Positions 44,157 to 51,056 of a stretch of 64,000 bases of DNA are shown one piece after another. Origin of the DNA: Deinococcus radiotolerans. Lineage in GTDB: Bacteria; Deinococcota; Deinococci; Deinococcales; Deinococcaceae. Numbering within the stretch: the stretch's first letter is position 1; the number at the start of each line of letters is the position of its first letter. A program made the translations under genes and the position numbers. The DNA is taken from positions 1 through 64,000 of the forward strand of contig NZ_BMPE01000009.1 of the NCBI RefSeq assembly GCF_014647435.1. Reading direction: 5' to 3'. The notes below the pieces were generated by a model that was not told the origin of the DNA, searched no databases, and worked only from the letters and a program-made list of their open reading frames with translations.

Positions 44157-45358
44157 CCGCCACGGCCCGCCTCGAAATCAGCCGCGCCGAACACGCCCAG
44201 CGGCGCGGACGCCTCGCCCAGCGCCTGCAGGACAGCGGCCTGAGCCGCATCTGCGTGTTCGGGCCGGTGCGCGTCGCGTACCTCACCGGCTTCCACTTCG
44301 CCGCGACCGAACGCCCCGTCGCGCTGGTCCTCAGCGACGCGGGTGACGTCACCATGCTCCTGCCGGAACTCGAAGCCGAGCATTACGCCCACCAGTGCCC
44401 GGACCTGCCCGGGCCGCTGACCTACCCCGAATACCCCGGCGGCGGCAGCGGCCGCCATCCCCTGACGGTCCTGGCCGACCACCTGCGCACCGCGCCGCCG
44501 GGTCGCGTGGCCGCCGATCACGACGGGTACGAGAACCGCTGGGGGTACCGCGGCCCGGCCCTGTCGGCCCTGCTCGGTCAGCCCATCGTGGACGGCCTGG
44601 CTCTCATTGACGACCTGCGCATGATCAAGAGCCCCGCCGAGATCGCCCTGATCCGCGAGGCCTGCCGCTGGGGCGACCACGCCCACCGCGTCATGCAGGA
44701 TGCCATCACCCCCGGCGCGAACGAACTCATGGTCTCCCACGGCGCGAGCCTGCAGGCCACCCGCGACCTGCTCGCCGCCCTCGGTGACCGCTACGTGCCC
44801 AAGGCCCGTGAGGGCCTCCCGGCCAACACCATGTTCATCAGCGGCGCCAACACCGCCCACCCGCACGGCCTGCACCGCAACGCCGGCGTGCAGCCCGGCG
44901 ACGTGCTGGTGACTGGCGCGTACGGCGTGGTGGGCGGCTACGAGAGCGAACTTGAACGCACCATGCACGTCGGCGACCCCACACCCGACTTCGAGCGGTA
45001 CTTTGCCGCCATGCTCGGCGCGCAGGACGCCGGGCTCGCTGCCCTGCGCGCCGGGCGCACCTGCGCCGAGGTGGAGGCGGACGTCCGCGCCCAGATCGAA
45101 GGGCTCGGCCTGACCCACCTGGTCCGCCACCACACCGGGCACGCCTTCGGCCTTGAAGGCCACGAGCATCCGTTCCTGGACCTGGATGACCACACGGTCA
45201 TCGAGCCCGGCATGATCTTCTCCATCGAGCCGGGCCTGTACGTGCCGGGCCTCGCCGGGTTCCGGCATTCAGACACGGTGCTCGTCACCGAAGACGGCGC
45301 CGAGCGGCTCAGCCTGTACCCCCGCGACCTGCCCAGCCTCCTGATTCCCGTGTCCTGA
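44153..45358 (+). CDS. M24-fold protein lacking metal ligands
   Basis: A 401-residue protein with the creatinase-type N-terminal domain and a C-terminal pita-bread M24 domain. Aminopeptidases of this fold need five metal ligands (D, D, H, E, E). Here the first Asp aligns with Gly255, the second with Glu266, His330 is kept (TGHAFGLEGHEHP), Glu359 is kept (FSIEPGLY) and the last Glu aligns with Ser373 (FRHSDTVLVT). His238 in NTAHPHG is conserved. It is therefore unlikely to be a normal Xaa-Pro aminopeptidase and may use the metal-free chemistry of creatinase-like enzymes. Hydrolases for creatine and ectoine share this fold. It is the last gene of the rightward operon, followed by a strong terminator. 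Confidence 0.85.
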   Translation: MTATARLEISRAEHAQRRGRLAQRLQDSGLSRICVFGPVRVAYLTGFHFAATERPVALVLSDAGDVTMLLPELEAEHYAHQCPDLPGPLTYPEYPGGGSGRHPLTVLADHLRTAPPGRVAADHDGYENRWGYRGPALSALLGQPIVDGLALIDDLRMIKSPAEIALIREACRWGDHAHRVMQDAITPGANELMVSHGASLQATRDLLAALGDRYVPKAREGLPANTMFISGANTAHPHGLHRNAGVQPGDVLVTGAYGVVGGYESELERTMHVGDPTPDFERYFAAMLGAQDAGLAALRAGRTCAEVEADVRAQIEGLGLTHLVRHHTGHAFGLEGHEHPFLDLDDHTVIEPGMIFSIEPGLYVPGLAGFRHSDTVLVTEDGAERLSLYPRDLPSLLIPVS

Positions 45359-45411
45359 ATCGGCGCGCGGCGCTGTAGGGCCGGGCGCCGCGCTGGTGGG
45401 GGACGCCGTGG

Positions 45412-45443
45412 CCGCCCGGCCGATCATGGCCGGGCGGTCTTCT
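45412..45443 (+). terminator. Rho-independent terminator after the M24-fold gene
   Basis: A perfect 10-base stem (CCGCCCGGCC / GGCCGGGCGG) with a 6-base loop is followed by TCTTCT, 53 bases after the stop codon. It ends the three-gene rightward operon and may also serve the convergent ABC transporter genes. Confidence 0.8.
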
Positions 45444-45498
45444 GCGGATGGAAACTCTCACCGGCCAGCGGGGCGGAGGTCTTCCGCCGCAGCTCAGG

Positions 45499-46221
45499 TT
45501 ACGCCCCTCGCAGCTGCCCGTCCACGATGCTCACCACGCGGTCGCACAGGTCGAGGACCCGCTCATCATGCGTGACCATCACCGCGGCCCGGCCGCCCGT
45601 GCGGACCTGCGCCGCGAGCAGTTCGACCACCTCGCGGCCGCGGGCACTGTCGAGGCTGGCGGTGGGTTCATCCGCCAGGATCAGCTGCGGGTCGTTGATC
45701 AGCGCGCGGGCGATGGCCACCCGCTGCCGCTGTCCGCCGCTCAGTGCGTCCGGCAGGTGGCCCGCGCGCCCGGTCAGGCCCAGCTGCGCCAGCAGCTCGT
45801 CCGCGCGGCGCCCGGCGTCCGGCCCGCGCTGTCCCGCGAGGTGCGGCACCAGGGTCAGCTGCTCGCGGACGCTCAGGTACGGAATCAGGTTGCTGCCCTG
45901 AAGGACGAAGCCCAGGTGCCGCAGCCGGAAGGGGGCCAGGGCGCGCTGGGGCAGCGCCGTGACGTCCTGCCCGGCGATGAGGACCTGCCCGGTGGTGGGG
46001 CGCAGCAGGGCCCCGGCGATGGACAGGAAGGTGCTCTTGCCGCTGCCGCTCGGGCCGTTCACGGCGACCAGTTCACCGGGGCGCACGTCCAGCGTGGCGG
46101 GGTGCAGGGCGGTGATGAGGCCGTCCCCGTCTCCGTAGGTTCGGCTCACGGCGCGCAGGGCAAGGACGGGACTCGGGGCGGGCGGGGTGGGGGAGAGGGG
46201 GCGCTCGGCGGCTGCGGTCAT
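45499..46221 (-). CDS. ABC exporter ATPase, LolD/MacB type
   Basis: A 240-residue ATPase. Walker A is GPSGSGKST, the signature LSGGQRQRVAIARAL and Walker B LILADEPTASLD; these are all intact, and the sequence is of the LolD/MacB/FtsE group that works with FtsX-type permeases. The ATG has AGGAG five bases upstream. It follows the permease gene by 76 bases in the same operon. The pair probably moves a lipid, peptide or antibiotic out of, or within, the membrane; the substrate is unknown. The operon faces a PadR regulator with two operators between them. Confidence 0.93.
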   Translation of the reverse strand: MTAAAERPLSPTPPAPSPVLALRAVSRTYGDGDGLITALHPATLDVRPGELVAVNGPSGSGKSTFLSIAGALLRPTTGQVLIAGQDVTALPQRALAPFRLRHLGFVLQGSNLIPYLSVREQLTLVPHLAGQRGPDAGRRADELLAQLGLTGRAGHLPDALSGGQRQRVAIARALINDPQLILADEPTASLDSARGREVVELLAAQVRTGGRAAVMVTHDERVLDLCDRVVSIVDGQLRGA

Positions 46222-46297
46222 GTGAACTCCTGATGGGCCCGGGGGGGCGGGGGCGGTGGGTGAGCGGGTGGAGGAGCGGGCCAGGCGGGGGCGGGGG

Positions 46298-47368
46298 TCA
46301 GGGGGCCGCGGCGATGGCGATCAGGGGATCGACCCGCGCGATGCTGCGCAGGCTCAGCAGGCTGCTGAGGGCCGCGACGCCGATCAGGAGGGCCGACGCC
46401 CCGAGCAGGGTGGATGAGGTCAGCGCGAACGGCAGGCCGGCGGGCAGCAGCGGCGCGAGGCCCAGGGTGACCAGCGCGGCCAGGGCGACGGCGGCGGTCG
46501 TGAGCAGCAGCATCTGCGTGACCAGGCTGCCCGCGAGCGTCCGGGTGCTCGCGCCGATGGCCTTGAGCAGCCCGAACTGCGGGGTCTTCTGCAGGGTCAG
46601 GACGTAGAAGAACACGGCCATCACGAAGGCCGCGACGACCACCAGGAACACCTGAATCATCGTCAGGCTCCCCTGTTCTTCCTTGTACCCGGGCAGGACC
46701 TGAAGGGTCTGCGCGCGGGTGGTCACACTCAGGCCGGCCAGCGCGCCGACCCGGCTGCCCGCGGCGCCGTTCAGGGCCACGGCGTTGACGCTGCCCTGCG
46801 TGCGCGGCTGAAGGGCGTGCCAGTGGTCGAGGGTCACGTAGACCACCGGCTGGTGGTTCAGGCGGGCGCCGCGGGTGAAGCCGGTCACGCGCAGCGTCTC
46901 CCCGCCGGGTTTCAGGGTGAGGGTGTCGCCCAGTTTCACGCCGCTGGCCTGAAAGGACGCGTCGATCACCGCGCCGGTCGCGCGTGGGGTCAGGGGCTGA
47001 CCGCTGGTCACAGCGGGCGCCATGAAACTGCCCGGTTCAGTGCCGAGCAGAACGGCGCTGAGTTGACGGTCGCCGGCGCTGAGGCTGGTGAAGGCCTGCG
47101 CCAGGGGGGTGGCCTGGGGTCCGGTGACGTTCTGGATGCGCTGCACGTCGGCAGGGCTGAGGAAGGAGCGGGTGAAGACGCCCTGGGCGTCGCGGGTGGT
47201 GACGAAGTGGGTGGCGGGGGTGGCGAGCAGCAGGGCGGCATTGTCCTGCGCGAGGCCGCGGGCGAGGCCCGTGATCATGAAGACCATCAGGGCGATGAGG
47301 GCGACGATGCCGCCCAGCAGCAGGGAGCGGACGCGGTAGTGCTGAAGTTCACGCAGGGCCAGAAACAT
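46298..47368 (-). CDS. ABC exporter permease, FtsX/MacB family
   Basis: A 356-residue inner-membrane protein. One membrane segment lies near residues 15-40 (SLLLGGIVALIALMVFMIT). A large extracytoplasmic domain of about 190 residues follows, then three C-terminal segments (VFLVVVAAFVMAVFF, then MLLLTTAAVALAALVTLG and LLGASALLIGVAALSSLLSL, split here for length). This is the FtsX layout with a MacB-like periplasmic domain. AAGGAG precedes the ATG by five bases. It is the first gene of the exporter operon, transcribed from a promoter at 47433-47461 that overlaps a PadR operator. Confidence 0.9.
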   Translation of the reverse strand: MFLALRELQHYRVRSLLLGGIVALIALMVFMITGLARGLAQDNAALLLATPATHFVTTRDAQGVFTRSFLSPADVQRIQNVTGPQATPLAQAFTSLSAGDRQLSAVLLGTEPGSFMAPAVTSGQPLTPRATGAVIDASFQASGVKLGDTLTLKPGGETLRVTGFTRGARLNHQPVVYVTLDHWHALQPRTQGSVNAVALNGAAGSRVGALAGLSVTTRAQTLQVLPGYKEEQGSLTMIQVFLVVVAAFVMAVFFYVLTLQKTPQFGLLKAIGASTRTLAGSLVTQMLLLTTAAVALAALVTLGLAPLLPAGLPFALTSSTLLGASALLIGVAALSSLLSLRSIARVDPLIAIAAAP

Positions 47369-47403
47369 GCAGTCTCCTTGAGGTGCAATCGGTCAGGATT
47401 TGG

Positions 47404-47422
47404 ATAGTCATTACTTGACTAC
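47404..47422. promoter_or_regulatory. PadR operator 1
   Basis: ATAGTC-N7-GACTAC, a 19-base dyad with one mismatch, lies a few bases downstream of the predicted start of the exporter transcript. It matches operator 2, exactly 50 bases away. Confidence 0.65.
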
Positions 47423-47432
47423 TCAGAGCATG

Positions 47433-47461
47433 ACTCTAGGCGGCCTTGAGGGGATAGTCAA
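47433..47461 (-). promoter_or_regulatory. Promoter of the exporter operon
   Basis: On the minus strand TTGACT (47461-47456) and TAGAGT (47438-47433) are separated by 17 bases. The -35 lies inside operator 2. Confidence 0.6.
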
Positions 47462-47475
47462 CACCGGACTATTCT
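47446..47475 (+). promoter_or_regulatory. Leaderless promoter of the PadR gene
   Basis: TTGAGG (47446-47451) and TATTCT (47470-47475) are 18 bases apart. The -10 ends six bases before the GTG start codon, so the transcript is probably leaderless. Operator 2 lies between and over these elements. Confidence 0.6.
47454..47472. promoter_or_regulatory. PadR operator 2
   Basis: ATAGTC-N7-GACTAT is a perfect 19-base dyad overlapping the -10 of the regulator gene and the -35 of the exporter operon. Confidence 0.7.
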
Positions 47476-47481
47476 GGCCCC

Positions 47482-48021
47482 GTGAATCCCGACCCCAACA
47501 CCCTGCTGCTGCTCGGCCTCCTCAGAGGCCAGCGCCAGCACGGCTACCAACTGCACGACTTCATCGAACGCAACCTGTCCCGCTTCACCACCCTGAAAAA
47601 AGCCGCCGCCTACGCCGCCCTCGACCGACTCGAAAAAGCCGGCCTGATCCACGCGCACAGCGAACAGGCCGGCAACCGACCCACCCGCAAGGTCTACGCC
47701 CTCACCCCAGACGGCGAGCAGCACTTCCTCACGCTGCTGCGCGCTCACCTCGCCCACCCTGAACCCGTCGCCTTCTACGGCGACCTGAGCCTGATGTTCC
47801 TCACGCAGCTGCCCCGCCCCGAAGCGCTGAACCTCCTCACCGAACGCGCGCAGGCCGTCGACGCCCAGATCGCCTCACTCGAACGCGTCCCCACCCACCA
47901 CGGCGCGCTCGGCCCGGACCTGTTCGGCGTGGACCTCGCCGTCTCCCGCCAGCTCACGCTGCTGCGCGCCGACCGCGCCTGGCTCAGCGACACCCTGAGC
48001 ACCCTGAACCGCCCCGAGTAA
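47482..48021 (+). CDS. PadR-family transcriptional regulator
   Basis: A 179-residue regulator. The N-terminal winged helix starts LLLLGLLRGQRQHGYQLHDF, and KAAAYAALDRLEKAGLI then RKVYALTPDGEQHF complete the PadR fold. The helical C-terminal part is longer than in the minimal PadR-s2 group and should dimerise and bind an inducer. PadR proteins typically repress a neighbouring exporter and themselves until a toxic compound binds. Twin ATAGTC-N7-GACTAT dyads in the divergent region support this. The GTG start follows a -10 hexamer by six bases, so translation is probably leaderless. Confidence 0.92.
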   Translation: MNPDPNTLLLLGLLRGQRQHGYQLHDFIERNLSRFTTLKKAAAYAALDRLEKAGLIHAHSEQAGNRPTRKVYALTPDGEQHFLTLLRAHLAHPEPVAFYGDLSLMFLTQLPRPEALNLLTERAQAVDAQIASLERVPTHHGALGPDLFGVDLAVSRQLTLLRADRAWLSDTLSTLNRPE

Positions 48022-48148
48022 CCGCCTCGGCCGCGCCCGTCCGGTCTCGGGGGGTGAACCCACAGGTCCGTCTAGTCCCGTCCAGTCCAGTCCCGAGGCC
48101 GCCGGACAAATCGGGAGTTACTGCACGGCGCACATTCACGGGTCTCGG

Positions 48149-48154
48149 TAGCAT
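48149..48154 (+). promoter_or_regulatory. -10 hexamer for a leaderless helicase transcript
   Basis: TAGCAT lies exactly six bases before the ATG of the helicase gene, and no Shine-Dalgarno sequence is present. The -35 is not obvious. Confidence 0.5.
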
Positions 48155-48160
48155 CCAGAG

Positions 48161-49564
48161 ATGTTCACGCTGCGCCTCGACCGGGGCACCCTCGTCACCC
48201 GTGACGTACCGGACCCCCTCCGGGCGCACTTCACGTGGGATGACCGCAGCCAGTCGTGGCGCGCGCCGGGCCTGGCCTACCGGGAGATCGTGGAGGGCGT
48301 GCGCGCGGCCGGCCTGCCGTTCGGGGACAGCGCGGCGGCGTTCGAGAAGCTGGACCTCGGCTACGCCCGGGACGTCACGCCCTACCCGCACCAGACGCAG
48401 GCACTGGGCGCCTGGAAACGGGCCGGGCGCCGCGGCGTGGTCGTGCTGCCCACCGGCGCTGGCAAGACGCTCGTCGCGCAGCTCGCCCTGCGCGACACGC
48501 CCCGCAGCGCCCTGATCTGCGTGCCCACCCTGGATCTGCTGCAGCAGTGGTACGCCGGGCTCACCGCGGCGTTTCCCGACACGCCCGTCGGACTGCTCGG
48601 CGGAGGCAGTCACGACGAGACGCCCTTGCTGGTCAGCACGTACGATTCCGCCGCCATTCACGCTGAGACGCTCGCGGGCCGCTACGCCCTGCAGATCTTT
48701 GACGAGGCCCATCACCTCCCGTCCGATTTCACGCGGGTCATCGCGGAGATGGGCGTCGCCCCGTACCGCCTGGGCCTGACCGCGACGCCCAAACGCAGCG
48801 ACGGCCGCGAACGGGACCTCGACCGGCTGATCGGACCGGTGGTGTTCCAGGTGGCTCCCGAGGACCTCGCGGGGGATACGCTGGCGGACTACCGGGACGT
48901 GGTCATCCGCGTGCGGCTCAGTGAGCTCGAGCAGCGCCGGTACGACGAGCTGATCCGCCTGCGCAACGACTTCCTGCGCCTGAACGGCATCAAGCTCGGG
49001 TCGCTGGAGGGCTGGAAGCAGTTCATCATGGCCAGCGGCACGCCCCACGGGCGGCGCGCGATGCTCGCGCACCGCGAGGCGAAATCGCTGGCGTACGGCA
49101 CGGACGGCAAACTCCGCGTGCTGGAGGAAGTCCTGGCGAACCATACGGCGGCGCGGACGCTGATCTTCACGGACGACAACGCCACCGTGTACCGCATCAG
49201 CCGGGAGTTCCTGATCCCCGCGATCACGCACCAGACGCCCGTGAAGGAACGGCACGCGCTGCTGGAGAAGTTCCGTAGTGGCGCGTACCGGATCCTGGTG
49301 ACCAGCCGGGTGCTGAACGAGGGCGTGGACGTGCCCGAGGCGAGCGTGGCGGTGGTGCTCTCGGGGACCGCGACGGAACGCGAGCACATCCAGCGGCTCG
49401 GGCGGATCCTGCGCCGCGCCGAGGGCAAACAGGCCGTGCTGTACGAGGTGATCACCGAGGGGACAAGTGAGGAGCGCGTCAGTCAGCAGCGCCGCGGGCA
49501 GTACCAGCCCGGGATGAGTGCGCGGGAGATCGCCGACTCGTATCAGGACCTCAATGCGGGTTAG
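48161..49564 (+). CDS. XPB-type superfamily 2 DNA helicase
   Basis: A 467-residue DNA helicase of the XPB/RAD25 group. An N-terminal damage-recognition-like region (1-75) precedes the helicase core: the Q-like PYPHQTQAL, Walker A LPTGAGKT at 96-103, DEAH at 181-184, GLTATPKR (motif III), TSRVLNEGVDVPEA (motif V) and QRLGRILRR (motif VI). Archaeal and eukaryal XPB open DNA in nucleotide excision repair. In archaea the partner is the nuclease Bax1, a DUF790 protein, and a DUF790 gene follows here after 42 bases. The pair therefore probably forms a helicase-nuclease repair unit. The ATG appears to be leaderless. Confidence 0.92.
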   Translation: MFTLRLDRGTLVTRDVPDPLRAHFTWDDRSQSWRAPGLAYREIVEGVRAAGLPFGDSAAAFEKLDLGYARDVTPYPHQTQALGAWKRAGRRGVVVLPTGAGKTLVAQLALRDTPRSALICVPTLDLLQQWYAGLTAAFPDTPVGLLGGGSHDETPLLVSTYDSAAIHAETLAGRYALQIFDEAHHLPSDFTRVIAEMGVAPYRLGLTATPKRSDGRERDLDRLIGPVVFQVAPEDLAGDTLADYRDVVIRVRLSELEQRRYDELIRLRNDFLRLNGIKLGSLEGWKQFIMASGTPHGRRAMLAHREAKSLAYGTDGKLRVLEEVLANHTAARTLIFTDDNATVYRISREFLIPAITHQTPVKERHALLEKFRSGAYRILVTSRVLNEGVDVPEASVAVVLSGTATEREHIQRLGRILRRAEGKQAVLYEVITEGTSEERVSQQRRGQYQPGMSAREIADSYQDLNAG

Positions 49565-49605
49565 GCCACGCCCACTGCCCCTGTGGCCCACCCTGGACGG
49601 TTCTC

Positions 49606-50838
49606 ATGCTGCCGACTGAACTGCTGCTCTTCCGCGTCAAGGCCGGGCTCGTGGAGCCCCGCCGCCTGAAACCCACCACGCAGAACCTCGACCTGGCCGC
49701 GCGGCTGATCGCGCTGTTCGAGGCGAACGTCGGGCAGCGCCGCGCGGACCTCGACGAGGACCTGCGCACACTGGAAGCGGGTCGGCAGGACTTCAAGGTG
49801 CTGCGCGGCCTGGCGCACCTCCTGACGAACCTGGGGGTGTTCGAGGCGGCCGGTCCCGTGGAACCGGGCCTCGCCCGGGAGCGGGTGTTCACGCTGGCGC
49901 AGGAGGTCGTCCCCAGTCGCCGCGCGGCCGCGCAGGTGCTCGAACAGGCCGCGCGGTCACTCAGCACCGACGCCCACCTCTCCGCCGAAGCCCTTCAATC
50001 CGCCCTGTACGCGGACCTGCCCGATCAGCAGACGCTGGTGGCGTTCGAGCCGCCTGCGCCGCTGGAACTCATTCATCGCTACGACCTCGCGCAGGCGCAG
50101 GGCGCGCTGTACCGCGCCACTGAACTCGTGATCACCGCCCGCCGGAACGAACCGGCCCGCTACAAGCAGCTCCTGAAGTACCTGAAGTTCTTCGGCCTGA
50201 TGGCCACCGTGGAAGGGGACGCCGCGCTGGGGTTCACGCTGACCCTGGACGGCCCGGCCAGTCTGTTCGGCGCGACCACCCGCTACGGCCTGAGCATGGC
50301 GAAATTCCTCCCGGCCCTGCTGCACGTGACGAAATGGGACCTGAGCGCCACCCTGAAACCCAGAAGGGACCTCGCGTGGGTGGACCCCGGCGACACCGAG
50401 TGGTCCTTCCAGCTGACCAGTGAGGACGGGTACGTCAGCCACTACGCGCCGCCGGAAGAACACGACAGCGCGCTGGAGTCGGGCTTCACGGAGCGGTTCG
50501 CGAAACTGGACACGCCCTGGGCGCTGGAACGGGAGGTGGACCTGGTGCCGGTGCCGGGGGGCGTGATCCTGCCGGACTTCAGGCTGGTGCAGGGAGACCG
50601 GAGCGTGCTGGTGGAGATCGTGGGCTACTGGCGGCCGGAGTACCTGCGCAAGAAGTTCGACCTGCTGCACAAGGCGGGACGCACGGACGTGATCGTGTGC
50701 GTCAGTGAGCGGCTGAACCTGGAACGGGCGGGCGTGGACCCCAGCGATTTCGGTGAGCGGGTGGTGTGGTTCAAGGGCGTCCTGAACCCCAAGGACGTCC
50801 TGACCCTCGCGGATCGGTACGCTGTGACGATCCACTGA
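49606..50838 (+). CDS. DUF790 (Bax1-like) nuclease, XPB partner
   Basis: A 410-residue protein of the DUF790 family. The opening LPTELLLFRVKAGLVEPRRL is conserved in the family. The C-terminal part, around LPDFRLVQGDRSVLVEIVGYW then RKKFDLLHKAGRTDVIVCVS, has the D-x(n)-ExxxxxW and Lys arrangement of a restriction-endonuclease-like (PD-(D/E)XK) core: Asp in LPDF, Glu in VEIVGYW. Bax1 of archaea binds XPB and cuts DNA next to the unwound junction. The gene directly follows the XPB helicase gene, with no terminator between. Confidence 0.85.
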   Translation: MLPTELLLFRVKAGLVEPRRLKPTTQNLDLAARLIALFEANVGQRRADLDEDLRTLEAGRQDFKVLRGLAHLLTNLGVFEAAGPVEPGLARERVFTLAQEVVPSRRAAAQVLEQAARSLSTDAHLSAEALQSALYADLPDQQTLVAFEPPAPLELIHRYDLAQAQGALYRATELVITARRNEPARYKQLLKYLKFFGLMATVEGDAALGFTLTLDGPASLFGATTRYGLSMAKFLPALLHVTKWDLSATLKPRRDLAWVDPGDTEWSFQLTSEDGYVSHYAPPEEHDSALESGFTERFAKLDTPWALEREVDLVPVPGGVILPDFRLVQGDRSVLVEIVGYWRPEYLRKKFDLLHKAGRTDVIVCVSERLNLERAGVDPSDFGERVVWFKGVLNPKDVLTLADRYAVTIH

Positions 50839-51056
50839 GCGCCCCGGCGCACGAAGGAGGCGCAGGCCAGAGACGGGCACCGGACCCGCGAGTGGCCCCG
50901 GTTCTTCAGGGGTCAACCTCGCCCGTCGCCGCGCGAGATGCCTCAGCATCCTCAGTGACCGGTGAACCCGGCCTGGCGCTGCCCGCGTCGTGTCGGGTGG
51001 CGGGGGCGTGGTAGGGTGAACCCTGATCCGGTCACAAGGCAGTGTTGGAGATCCCC

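Noticed and set aside
44153..45358. Straightforward Xaa-Pro aminopeptidase
   Set aside because: The fold is right, but three of the five metal ligands are replaced, so I annotate the fold only.
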